This document shows, in pieces, positions 53,250 to 60,683 of a stretch of 64,000 nt of DNA. Origin of the DNA: Rhodococcus pseudokoreensis. GTDB taxonomy: Bacteria; Actinomycetota; Actinomycetes; Mycobacteriales; Mycobacteriaceae. A program made the translations under genes and the position numbers. Location: contig NZ_CP070619.1 in NCBI RefSeq assembly GCF_017068395.1, positions 1,612,001 through 1,676,000 on the forward strand, written 5' to 3'. The notes under the pieces are model-generated. The model saw nothing but the letters and a program-made list of their open reading frames with translations. It was not told where the DNA came from and did not search any database. The first letter of the stretch is position 1. Each line of letters starts with the position of its first letter.

Positions 53250-54940
53250 CCTCGATCTTGCATGCGTCTGATGTGTCGCTCTGATCAGTTTCAGGTTGGG
53301 TATTTCGGGCGTGGATTCGGTGCCCGGCAACGCGCGTACGCCCGACGCGGTCGGGTGGTCGTCGGGGTCCAGGGCCCCGAAGTTGATTCCCTTTCGTCTC
53401 GATCGCCGGATTGGCGCTGGTCAGAGGGGGTCGGGGATTGCGTTGAGACGGGCCAATGCGGTGATCAGCAAGTCGATCCAGGGTGCGTGAGCGGACAGCC
53501 GCAGATGCACCTTCCGTGCGTGACGGGCGATGCGACCGGCGGTCGCGAATAGGCGTAGTCGTAGCCGTTTCGGCTCCCACCGACTGGCTGGGTCGTCGGT
53601 GAGCGCGAGCATCTGCATCCATGCGGTGACCTCGACGGCGAGGGCGACGAGGGCGAGCCAGATCCGATTCTGATCGAAGCCGTGCAGCGGAAGGTTCTCG
53701 AGGCCGGTGTCTTTCAGGATGCGGATCCGGTCTTCGCAGCGTGCCCGGCGCCGGTGCCGCAGTTCCAGATCGGGCAATTGTCCACCTTCGGTGTTGGTGA
53801 CGAACGCAGTCAACCGCAGCCCGTCACGGTCGGTGAAGCGCAGTTGTGCACCGGGGTGTGGGCGTTCTTTGCGGACGATAACCCGCATCCCGTCGGGCCA
53901 GCCCGGCAACTCGAGTAGTCCGGTTACTTCGGCGACCCAGGCGCCGTCGCGTGGTTGCCCGTCCGCGTCCACGGCGGGGATCCAGGCCTGCTCGGGAAGG
54001 GTTTCGATAGCGGCGACGATGGTGTCGGTCAGACCGAATCCGATCGAGTACGACAACTTCTGTGTGGTCAGGTAGTCGATGAGGGCATGGGTGCCGCCGG
54101 CCGCGTCGGTGCGGATCAGTACCTTGCGGCCGACCCGGCCGCCCTTGGCGGTGAACGGCAACTGCCGCAATGCTTGCCGTATCAGTTCGATGTGGTCTGC
54201 GGCGGTGTTGGAGCCGGCGTTGCCGGGGCGCAGCATCATTGCCAACGGCTCGCCCGTGCCGTCCGGTCCGTGGTCGACGAACGCGCACAGCGGGTGGAAA
54301 CCGAACCCTCTCTTGTAGGTGGCGGCAGCGTTTTCCTTTTCCGAGTGGGCGGTGACCAGTGTGGCGTCGAGGTCGATGATCAGCGGATGTCCGGCGTCGA
54401 TGGCATGGTCGGGAGCCTGTTCACGGGCGGCGTTCCAGGCGATCCGTCGGGCTGTCGAACGGGCGGAGTTGATTGCCGCCAACGCTTTCGGAGCGTCAGC
54501 GGCCAATGCGGCAATCAGTCTCGAGACGGTGGGATCGGACGCCACCCGGCCGAAGACTGCGGGTTCTTCCCGCAGCAGCGCGATATCGGCCAGGCAGTCG
54601 CCGCCCAGGGCGAGTGCCATCGTCAGATCGGCGATGATCTTGCCCGGATCGTGGGAGGTCGTCGGTTTACGCCACGGCTCGAGCGCACTCGACAACGCGG
54701 TCGTCAGACCAGTTTTCTCTGCGGTGCGTAGCAACAACACCGCCCCGGCGTGCGACACGACACCGGTTCCGGCGGGGTCAACGGACAGCGACGGGTACCA
54801 CGAAGTAGACTTGCCCACCAGAAAGGTGCTCCTCGAACGAAGTGAATATCGGCCCTCAGCAAGCCATATTCTTGCAGTTCAGAGCACCTTTCTTCATGAT
54901 CAACACGCGGCCGGGGCATGACCAGCGTGAAAGCCCGAGG
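53250..54940. mobile_element. IS1380-family insertion sequence next to prfC
   Basis: The proposed ends are imperfect inverted repeats: CCTCGATCTTGCATGC at 53250-53265 and, read on the other strand, CCTCGGGCTTTCACGC ending at 54940 (12 of 16 match). Outside both is TAG (…TAG before the left end and, as CTAG, after the right), which may be the target duplication or part of the ends. About 1.69 kb with one transposase gene is the usual size for IS1380 elements. 53266-53420 is the left non-coding end, and 54819-54924 the right. Confidence 0.75.
53421..54818 (-). CDS. IS1380-family transposase
   Basis: The intact 465-residue transposase has the IS1380 DDE arrangement: Asp in LIIDLDATLV, Asp in VLIRTDAAGG and Glu in RCEDRIRILKDTGL, where the E-x6-K spacing is characteristic. 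The N-terminal region with S-A-L-E-P-W-R and D-P-G-K-I-I-A-D-L matches the family's DNA-binding part. No frameshift is seen, so the element is probably active or recent. It is transcribed towards prfC. Confidence 0.92.
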   Translation of the reverse strand: MGKSTSWYPSLSVDPAGTGVVSHAGAVLLLRTAEKTGLTTALSSALEPWRKPTTSHDPGKIIADLTMALALGGDCLADIALLREEPAVFGRVASDPTVSRLIAALAADAPKALAAINSARSTARRIAWNAAREQAPDHAIDAGHPLIIDLDATLVTAHSEKENAAATYKRGFGFHPLCAFVDHGPDGTGEPLAMMLRPGNAGSNTAADHIELIRQALRQLPFTAKGGRVGRKVLIRTDAAGGTHALIDYLTTQKLSYSIGFGLTDTIVAAIETLPEQAWIPAVDADGQPRDGAWVAEVTGLLELPGWPDGMRVIVRKERPHPGAQLRFTDRDGLRLTAFVTNTEGGQLPDLELRHRRRARCEDRIRILKDTGLENLPLHGFDQNRIWLALVALAVEVTAWMQMLALTDDPASRWEPKRLRLRLFATAGRIARHARKVHLRLSAHAPWIDLLITALARLNAIPDPL

Positions 54941-54960
54941 CTAGTGCCGACGCGCTTCGG

Positions 54961-54990
54961 TCATCGGCGGGTTCTCCGACCCGCCGATGA
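54961..54990. terminator. Terminator hairpin downstream of kdgD
   Basis: TCATCGGCGGGT (54961-54972) pairs perfectly with ACCCGCCGATGA (54979-54990) around a six-base loop. It begins 10 bases after the dehydratase stop on the minus strand and is a good transcription terminator for the ATPase-dehydratase operon, though there is no T-run. Confidence 0.75.
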
Positions 54991-54999
54991 TCGAAGAGG

Positions 55000-55905
55000 C
55001 TACTGCGCCAGCACCTTCCGCCCCGCTGCCAGAATCTGCTCCAATGCGTACCGGTCCTCGGCGCTGGCGTCGACGAGCGGCGCCCGCACCGAACCGGCGT
55101 CGAGGCCGGTGAACGTCACGCCCGCCTTCACCAGCGCGACCGCGTATCCGGGGGTGGTGTCGCGGAGCCGGACCAGCGGATGGAAGAACTCCCGGTTGAG
55201 CGAGTCGACCAGTTCGGTGTCGTCTTCCTCGAGCGCCCGGTAGTAGGCGAGCGACACGTCCGGGGCGAACGCGAACGTCGCCGACGAGTAGAGGGTGACG
55301 CCGATGCTCCGGTAGGCCTGCTGCGAGACCTCGGCCGTCGGGAGGCCGTTGAAGAACTGAAATTCTTTGTCGCCGAGAGAATCACGCAGTGTGCGCACGA
55401 TGCGCGACGTCAGGTCGAGGTCGCCGACGCCGTCCTTGAATCCGACGACCTTCGGCAGTCGCGCGACCGCGAGAGCGCTCTGCTCGGTGAACTGGCCGTT
55501 CGCGCGGTGATACACGATGACCGGGAGGTCACTCGCCTCCGACACCTGCCTCACGTACTCCACGAGGCCGTCGGCAGGCGCTCCGACGAGGTAGGGCGGC
55601 AGGAGCAGGATGCCGTCGGCTCCGGCGTCCGCGGCGGCGGCCACGAACTCTTTCGCGACGGGCAGCGCTCCTCCGGCGCCGGCGAAGACGGGGACTCGGC
55701 CGCCGGTTGCCGTGACCACCGTTTCCACGACGGTCCGGAACTCGGCCGCGGACAGTGCGTGGAATTCGCCGGTGCCGCACGCGGCGAACACTCCGCCCGG
55801 TCCGGCCGCGACACCGGATTCGATGTGCTGTGCCAGCGCGGGCAGATCGACGTCGCCGTTGTCGTCGAACGGGGTGACAGGGAAGAAGAGAACTCCGTCA
55901 AGCAT
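55000..55905 (-). CDS. kdgD: 5-dehydro-4-deoxyglucarate dehydratase (DapA family)
   Basis: The enzyme converts 5-dehydro-4-deoxy-D-glucarate to 2,5-dioxopentanoate (2-oxoglutarate semialdehyde) with loss of water and CO2. The 301-residue protein is a DapA-type TIM barrel with the Schiff-base Lys in KVVGFKDGVGD and the Tyr of VIVYHRANG. The opening M-L-D-G-V-L-F-F-P-V-T-P-F and C-G-T-G-E-F match this subfamily and not DapA proper. It is 56 bases downstream of the ABC ATPase gene, and the uronate dehydrogenase nearby provides the upstream part of the same pathway. Confidence 0.88.
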   Translation of the reverse strand: MLDGVLFFPVTPFDDNGDVDLPALAQHIESGVAAGPGGVFAACGTGEFHALSAAEFRTVVETVVTATGGRVPVFAGAGGALPVAKEFVAAAADAGADGILLLPPYLVGAPADGLVEYVRQVSEASDLPVIVYHRANGQFTEQSALAVARLPKVVGFKDGVGDLDLTSRIVRTLRDSLGDKEFQFFNGLPTAEVSQQAYRSIGVTLYSSATFAFAPDVSLAYYRALEEDDTELVDSLNREFFHPLVRLRDTTPGYAVALVKAGVTFTGLDAGSVRAPLVDASAEDRYALEQILAAGRKVLAQ

Positions 55906-55961
55906 GGTCTTGCTCCTTGATCGATGTGGTCGGATGTCCGTCGGGGAGGGCGGGGTCGCCG

Positions 55962-57041
55962 CTAGTCGACGAGTCGTTCACCGGTGACGGTGGAGAACAG
56001 GTGGGTGCGCTCGGCAGCGTACGACAGCGTGATCACCTCTCCGCGCTTCGGCGGGATACGACCGTCGGCGCGGACGACGATGGGCTGTCTGCGCCCGTGA
56101 ATGTCCGCCTGGCCGTAGACGTATGCGTCGGCGCCGAGTTCCTCGACGACATCGATGGTGACGTCGAGCCCGCTGCCCGTGGTGATCGCGAGATCCTCGG
56201 GACGCACACCGAGCGTGACCGAGTGTTCCCCGATCCCGGCAATCGCGGCCCGGGGAACGGGGACCACGGAGCCGCCGAAGCTGACACCGCCGTCGACGAG
56301 GGGAAGTTCGAGCAGGTTCATCGCGGGCGAGCCGATGAACCCGGCGACGAACACATTGTTCGGGTGCTCGTACATGCGGCGCGGAGTGTCGCACTGCTGG
56401 AGCACTCCATCCTTGAGGACGGCGACGCGGTCACCCATCGTCATGGCCTCGACCTGATCGTGCGTCACGTAGACGGTGGTGGTGGCGAGCCTGCGCTGCA
56501 GCGCCGAGATCTGCGCACGGGTCTGCACGCGGAGCTTGGCATCGAGGTTGGACAGCGGTTCGTCCATCAGGAACACCTGCGGCTTGCGAACGATGGCGCG
56601 CCCCATGGCCACTCGCTGCCGCTGACCACCGGAGAGGGCCTTGGGCTTGCGGTCGAGGAACTTGGTGAGGTCGAGGATCCTGGCGGCGTCCTGGACGCGC
56701 CGCTTGATCTCCGCTTTGTCCTCGCCGGCGATCCGGAGGCCGAAGCCCATGTTCTCCCCCACCGTCATGTGGGGGTAGAGGGCGTAGTTCTGGAAGACCA
56801 TGGCGATGTCACGGTCCTTCGGCTGGAATTCGGTGACGTCGTTGCCGCCGATGGCGATCGTGCCCTTGTCCACGTCCTCGAGTCCCGCGAGCATGCGCAG
56901 GGACGTCGACTTCCCGCATCCGGACGGTCCGACGAGGACGAGGAACTCGCCGTCGTCGATGTGGAGGTCCAGGTGGTCGACGGCGGCCTTGTCGCCGCCG
57001 GGGAACAACTTGGTGACGCCGTGGAATGCGACTGTTGCCAT
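55962..57041 (-). CDS. Sugar ABC transporter ATPase (UgpC/MsmK type)
   Basis: The product is 359 residues from ATG 57041. Nucleotide-binding motifs are complete: Walker A LVGPSGCGKSTS, the Q-loop, signature ALSGGQRQRVAMGRAI, Walker B FLMDEPLSNLDA and switch His in VYVTHDQ. The C-terminal regulatory OB-fold domain (from about 240) includes L-G-V-R-P-E-D-L-A, as in MalK-type proteins. It would power the permease pair at 60684-62530, which lacks its own ATPase, 3.6 kb away and on the opposite strand. Confidence 0.92.
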   Translation of the reverse strand: MATVAFHGVTKLFPGGDKAAVDHLDLHIDDGEFLVLVGPSGCGKSTSLRMLAGLEDVDKGTIAIGGNDVTEFQPKDRDIAMVFQNYALYPHMTVGENMGFGLRIAGEDKAEIKRRVQDAARILDLTKFLDRKPKALSGGQRQRVAMGRAIVRKPQVFLMDEPLSNLDAKLRVQTRAQISALQRRLATTTVYVTHDQVEAMTMGDRVAVLKDGVLQQCDTPRRMYEHPNNVFVAGFIGSPAMNLLELPLVDGGVSFGGSVVPVPRAAIAGIGEHSVTLGVRPEDLAITTGSGLDVTIDVVEELGADAYVYGQADIHGRRQPIVVRADGRIPPKRGEVITLSYAAERTHLFSTVTGERLVD

Positions 57042-57227
57042 GATGGTGGGAGGTCCCTTCACCGGCAGGAACGTGCCGGACGATCCGAGTGGGAGTGTGA
57101 AGTAGACGGCCGATCCCCATATCTTGTTCACATACGTGAATCTGCGCCAAGGTAGTGACTTCGTTTCGAAGTATGTACTACCGTGATGTGCATTACAAGA
57201 GTTACTCCCAGAGAGGTACGAGAAGAC
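57042..57227. promoter_or_regulatory. Divergent promoter region ABC ATPase / uronate dehydrogenase
   Basis: The 186-base region drives both directions and holds two clear palindromes: GTTCACATACGTGAAT at 57126-57141 and ACTTCGTTTCGAAGT at 57158-57172. The first is shared, with variation, with two other intergenic sites of this locus. A GTACTACCGTGATGTGC stretch follows the second palindrome and may contain the promoter for the dehydrogenase gene. GAGAGG precedes the ATG at 57228. Confidence 0.6.
57126..57141. promoter_or_regulatory. Uronate-locus operator, site 1
   Basis: GTTCACATACGTGAAT has arms TTCAC and GTGAA around ATAC. It matches sites 2 and 3 (59323-59338, 60487-60502) in the core GTTCACA and in the GAA of the right half. 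Such 16-base palindromes are typical of LacI- or GntR-family repressors of sugar-acid genes. Confidence 0.6.
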
Positions 57228-58052
57228 ATGACCGACACCACCTCGCGTCTGCTGATCACCGGCGCCGCAGGAAACATGGGCAAGATGCTGCGGCCGCTAC
57301 TCCGCAAACCCGGCCGCACCCTCCGCCTGTTCGACATCGCCGACATCACCGACATCGACCCCGGACACGAGGAGTACGTACAGGGTTCGGTCACCGACCG
57401 CGCCGCCGTGGCCGCCGCGGTCGAGGGCGTCGACGCCGTGCTCCACCTGGGCGGACTCAGCACCGAGGACTCGTGGGAGAACATTCTGTCCGTCAACGTC
57501 GACGGCACCCAGGCGGTGTTCGAGGCCGCCGTCGCGCATGGCGTGACGCGCGTGATCGCAGCGTCGAGCAACCACGCCGTGGGCTTCTGGACGCACGCGG
57601 AGGCCGGCGGTGACCCGCTGCCCGGCGACGTTCCGCCGCGCCCGGACGGGTTCTACGGCTGGAGCAAGGCCGCGGTCGAGGCACTGGGCCGGCTGTACCA
57701 CGACCGTTTCGGCATCGACGTCGTCAACCTGCGCATCGGCTCGAGCTTCGACCGGCCGCCCAACTACCGCGGGCTCGCGTCCTGGATGTCGCCTGCCGAC
57801 ACCGCACGCCTGATCGAGGCCGCACTGTCCGACTCCGCCAAGGGATTTCACACCGTGTGGGGCATTTCGCGGAACACCCGCAGCTGGTGGTCCGCAGCGG
57901 AGGGCGCCGCCATCGGCTACGAACCCCAGGACGACGCGGAGGTGTTCGCGGACGAGTTCCTCGCCGACCACGAGTGGTCCTTCGACGACCCGATCCTCCA
58001 GCGGGTCGGCGGGGCGTTCTGCGACCACCCGCTCGGGCAGCGGATGCGGTGA
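57228..58052 (+). CDS. udh: Uronate dehydrogenase
   Basis: This NAD-dependent enzyme oxidises D-glucuronate or D-galacturonate to the aldarolactone. It has 274 residues from ATG 57228, as typical. It is an extended SDR: the NAD motif L-L-I-T-G-A-A-G-N-M-G-K, S-S-N-H-A-V-G and the catalytic YGWSK (Tyr and Lys). R-I-G-S-S-F-D-R-P-P-N-Y-R and W-G-I-S-R-N-T-R-S-W-W match known uronate dehydrogenases. With a 5-dehydro-4-deoxyglucarate dehydratase nearby this points to the oxidative uronate pathway. Confidence 0.88.
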   Translation: MTDTTSRLLITGAAGNMGKMLRPLLRKPGRTLRLFDIADITDIDPGHEEYVQGSVTDRAAVAAAVEGVDAVLHLGGLSTEDSWENILSVNVDGTQAVFEAAVAHGVTRVIAASSNHAVGFWTHAEAGGDPLPGDVPPRPDGFYGWSKAAVEALGRLYHDRFGIDVVNLRIGSSFDRPPNYRGLASWMSPADTARLIEAALSDSAKGFHTVWGISRNTRSWWSAAEGAAIGYEPQDDAEVFADEFLADHEWSFDDPILQRVGGAFCDHPLGQRMR

Positions 58053-58057
58053 CGTCC

Positions 58058-58086
58058 CGAGGTGGGCGCCGTGGGCGCCCACCTCG
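58058..58086. terminator. Bidirectional terminator between udh and convergent gene
   Basis: Perfect 13-base arms, CGAGGTGGGCGCC (58058-58070) and GGCGCCCACCTCG (58074-58086), enclose a 3-base loop GTG. The element begins six bases after the udh stop and ends six bases before the stop of the gene on the other strand, so it can serve both. Confidence 0.85.
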
Positions 58087-58092
58087 AATGCG

Positions 58093-59274
58093 TCAGACCG
58101 AGAAGTCGCGGATGATGCGGCCCAGCGCGTCGAGTTGCACCGCGTTGACCAACCCGAGGTGATAGAGGTGCAGCTCGTTGGCTCCGGCCGCGACCGTGGC
58201 CGCGACGTGGCCGCTCACGTCGTCGAGGTTCTTCGGCGGCAGCACCGACACGTAGGCCCCGACGTCGGCGGCATCACCGACGATCGCCCGGGTTTGTTTC
58301 GTGACGGCGACGGTCTCCGCGGTCCCCGGCCAGGCCGAGACGAGCACGGCATCGACGCCTCCCGCAGCGGCGGACGTCAGCGCAGGCGAAGGCCCGGTCT
58401 TCCAGGGGTTCGGATGACCGTGCAGCGTGACGCGGGCCGACGGAATCTCGGCCCGCACGGCGCCGAGCACCGCACCCCGGAGGGCGTCGGCCTCCGCATG
58501 GCGCACGGACAGCACGGCCTCGGCCTCCGCCTCGTCGAGGACGTCGGTGATCACGGCGTCCGGAGCGAGCATGCTCCGGGTCAGCGCGTCCACGCCGGCA
58601 CGCAGCTTGGCCGCCAGCTTGTCCGGATCGACGCCCCGATCCGCCCACAGCGCCCGTTCCCGTTCGGTGCAGCTGATCGACATCAACGTGTCGCCGATAC
58701 CCGGATAGGCACCATCGGTCTTCTCGTGTGGACCGACGTGCGCGATACCCAGTTGTCCGCACGCCTCGATCGACACACCGTGCAGGGCGACGCCGCGCAC
58801 CGCCTCCGCGGTGAGGGTGCGGGCATACCGGACGATGTCCGGGTGCCCGGGCGCAAGCGCGTAGGGGTAGCGGTCCCCGAAGCAGTTGACGACGGTGGCG
58901 GCCGGATGCGCATGTCCGAGAACAGTGCTGTGGGACAGCACGATCCACGCGTTCACCTCGATGCCGGCGTCGATCAGGATTTGAGCCGCATCCGCGAACG
59001 CATCCTCGGATCCGGCCCAGGTCGCCGCCCTGGCCGTGACCGCGTGACCGTCCCACGCAGCGGGCCGGATCGGGCGGTACAGCGCGGCGTGGTGGGCGTC
59101 GACCACCTTGTGCGCCGGATGCAGCGGCGTCGCGGCGCGGGTCGAGTGATAGCTGGCGGCGAGCGAGATCTCGGCGACCCCGAGGGCGCGCGCACGGTCG
59201 ACGAAGTGCGGATCACCGAGCACGTCCCACGGATAGGCGTGGGCGACGATGCGATCGACGGTTCTTTCGGACAT
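58093..59274 (-). CDS. Conserved Ala-rich protein of unknown function in the uronate locus
   Basis: The protein is 393 residues from ATG 59274; the frame to 59361 runs into the opposite promoter. There is no signal peptide. The pattern of alternating strands and helices (A-H-A-Y-P-W-D-V at the start; V-N-A-W-I-V-L-S-H-S near 120; G-V-S-I-E-A-C-G-Q-L-G-I-A-H-V-G-P near 190; C-T-E-R-E-R near 225) suggests a TIM-barrel enzyme resembling hypothetical glycosidase-like or isomerase-like proteins. I cannot name the reaction. Its place between uronate genes suggests a role in handling oligomeric uronides. Confidence 0.6.
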   Translation of the reverse strand: MSERTVDRIVAHAYPWDVLGDPHFVDRARALGVAEISLAASYHSTRAATPLHPAHKVVDAHHAALYRPIRPAAWDGHAVTARAATWAGSEDAFADAAQILIDAGIEVNAWIVLSHSTVLGHAHPAATVVNCFGDRYPYALAPGHPDIVRYARTLTAEAVRGVALHGVSIEACGQLGIAHVGPHEKTDGAYPGIGDTLMSISCTERERALWADRGVDPDKLAAKLRAGVDALTRSMLAPDAVITDVLDEAEAEAVLSVRHAEADALRGAVLGAVRAEIPSARVTLHGHPNPWKTGPSPALTSAAAGGVDAVLVSAWPGTAETVAVTKQTRAIVGDAADVGAYVSVLPPKNLDDVSGHVAATVAAGANELHLYHLGLVNAVQLDALGRIIRDFSV

Positions 59275-59322
59275 GTGAAACCCCTCGACAATTTGGCAAC
59301 AGAATTCGGTAGACAAGACGGA

Positions 59323-59338
59323 GTTCACACATGGGAAC
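59323..59338. promoter_or_regulatory. Uronate-locus operator, site 2
   Basis: GTTCACACATGGGAAC has GTTC/GAAC arms and shares GTTCACA with sites 1 and 3. It covers the start codon of the hydrolase gene (ATG 59331), so bound repressor would block both promoter and ribosome access. A weaker form, TTTCACATGTCCGAAA, covers the start codon of the divergent gene at 59274. Confidence 0.5.
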
Positions 59339-60416
59339 ACACGATTCACCCCACTGTCCACGATCGACCCCTGCCGATCGGCGCCGCGACGCCGTTCGCG
59401 ACGTCCTCGGGGTGGACGATGAACAGGCGGCGATCACACCCGACGTGCGACACGGCAGGTCGTGGAACCGAGACGGCGTCGCCGGTCGCGAACTCTCCTG
59501 GGCGGCCGGTGACGACGGTCCGAGTACCGCGGCCTGGCTCTTGCGCCCCGACCGGCCGGCCGAGTCCGCGGCGCGTCCCGCGGTTCTGCTGATGCACGCC
59601 CATGACGGCGTCAAGTTCTACGGCAGGGAGAAGGTCGCCGACGGCCCCGACGGAGTCCCACCGGGCGTCGCCGAACTCCGGACACGGGGGTACGACGGCT
59701 TGGCCGTCGCAACAGGGCTGGTGCAGGCAGGTTTCGTCGTACTCGTGCACGACGTCTTCCCCTGGGGCAGCCGGCGCGTGCCCTGGCCCGAACTACCGGG
59801 CCGCGCCAGGTCGGCGGGTTTCACCGCATACCCACCCGGGCCCGACACCCCCGATGTTCGCCGGTGCCGATACGAGGCGGCGGCCCGTGAGCACGAGAAC
59901 GGCCTCGCGAAGGCAGCGACCCTGACCGGCACCTCGCTCGCCGCCCGGATCGTCGCCGAGGACCTGCGGGCGCTGAACGTTCTCCTCGCGACCGACGGCG
60001 TCGACCCGAACAGGGTGGCCGCGGCGGGATTCTCGGGCGGCGGGGCTCGCGTCGCGCACCTGCTGGCGTGTTCGACGCGCCCGCGAGCAGGGGTGATCAC
60101 CGCGATGATGAGCACTTTTGCCGATGTCGCGGACGGCAGGGCAGACGATACGACGTGGCTGATGATCACGCCGGGCCTGCCGGCGGTGTGCGACTGGCCG
60201 GAGGTCGCCGCATGCGCTGCGCCGCGGCCGCTGCTGGTCCAGTTCGCGCGGAACGATTCGCACTTCGGCCTGCAGGGGATGCGGGACTCCGAGAGCCTGC
60301 TGCGGCGCGCGTACGACGGGTCCGATGCGCTGACCACGCAGTGGTTCGCAGGCGGACATCGGTTTTCGGCCGAAATGCAGGTCGATGCCGCCGACTGGCT
60401 CCTCTGCACCGTCTAA
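59331..60416 (+). CDS. Alpha/beta-hydrolase (dienelactone hydrolase/acetylxylan esterase type)
   Basis: The 361-residue cytoplasmic protein has the hydrolase core: oxyanion strand V-L-L-M-H-A-H-D-G, nucleophile Ser in AAGFSGGGARV, a downstream Asp in F-A-R-N-D-S-H-F and a His in F-A-G-G-H-R-F. It belongs with large dienelactone-hydrolase/AXE7-type enzymes, and probably opens an ester or lactone. In this locus one substrate could be an aldarolactone or an acetylated uronide (inference). Site 2 of the shared operator covers the start codon. Confidence 0.75.
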   Translation: MGTHDSPHCPRSTPADRRRDAVRDVLGVDDEQAAITPDVRHGRSWNRDGVAGRELSWAAGDDGPSTAAWLLRPDRPAESAARPAVLLMHAHDGVKFYGREKVADGPDGVPPGVAELRTRGYDGLAVATGLVQAGFVVLVHDVFPWGSRRVPWPELPGRARSAGFTAYPPGPDTPDVRRCRYEAAAREHENGLAKAATLTGTSLAARIVAEDLRALNVLLATDGVDPNRVAAAGFSGGGARVAHLLACSTRPRAGVITAMMSTFADVADGRADDTTWLMITPGLPAVCDWPEVAACAAPRPLLVQFARNDSHFGLQGMRDSESLLRRAYDGSDALTTQWFAGGHRFSAEMQVDAADWLLCTV

Positions 60417-60486
60417 CCGATCACGCTTGACAGGACCTTGTGACTGCCGTCATAGTGAGTTCGACAATTCACATAGAGAACGTGAG

Positions 60487-60502
60487 TTCACATACATGAA
60501 CG
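60487..60502. promoter_or_regulatory. Uronate-locus operator, site 3
   Basis: GTTCACATACATGAAC is the cleanest copy: GTTCA and TGAAC arms around CATACA. A half-site TTCACATA lies 19 bases upstream (60469-60476), two helical turns away, suggesting cooperative binding. It precedes the transporter operon and overlaps the start of a small open frame at 60496. Confidence 0.65.
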
Positions 60503-60609
60503 ACACGGACGCGCCGCCACCGGAGCCCCCGAGCACACCGGGCTCTACGGGAAGGCCGGAGGCCGTAGTCGTTCCCCTCACCTTCCCCGCTGACGAGCCA
60601 CCTCCGTGA
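60496..60609 (+). CDS. Small Pro-rich open reading frame ahead of the transporter operon
   Basis: An ATG at 60496 opens a frame of 37 codons rich in Pro, Glu and Thr (MNDTDAPPPEPPSTPGS and on). It has no clear ribosome-binding site; the ATG lies in operator site 3. It could be a leader peptide or chance. It ends 74 bases before the permease start. I list it for completeness with low confidence. Confidence 0.25.
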   Translation: MNDTDAPPPEPPSTPGSTGRPEAVVVPLTFPADEPPP

Positions 60610-60683
60610 TCTCGCGACAGCAGCAGTAGCCACAATCCCCTGACCCGCCGGCGCGACCGGCACCGAACTTCGGAGCGTGCACC

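Noticed and set aside
51612..53330. 572-codon minus-strand frame opposite prfC
   Set aside because: Shadow frame; RF3 motifs are complete on the plus strand.
54819..54924. Separate small gene at the right end of the IS1380 element
   Set aside because: The frames here are short and lie between the transposase start and the inverted repeat, where the family normally has only non-coding ends.
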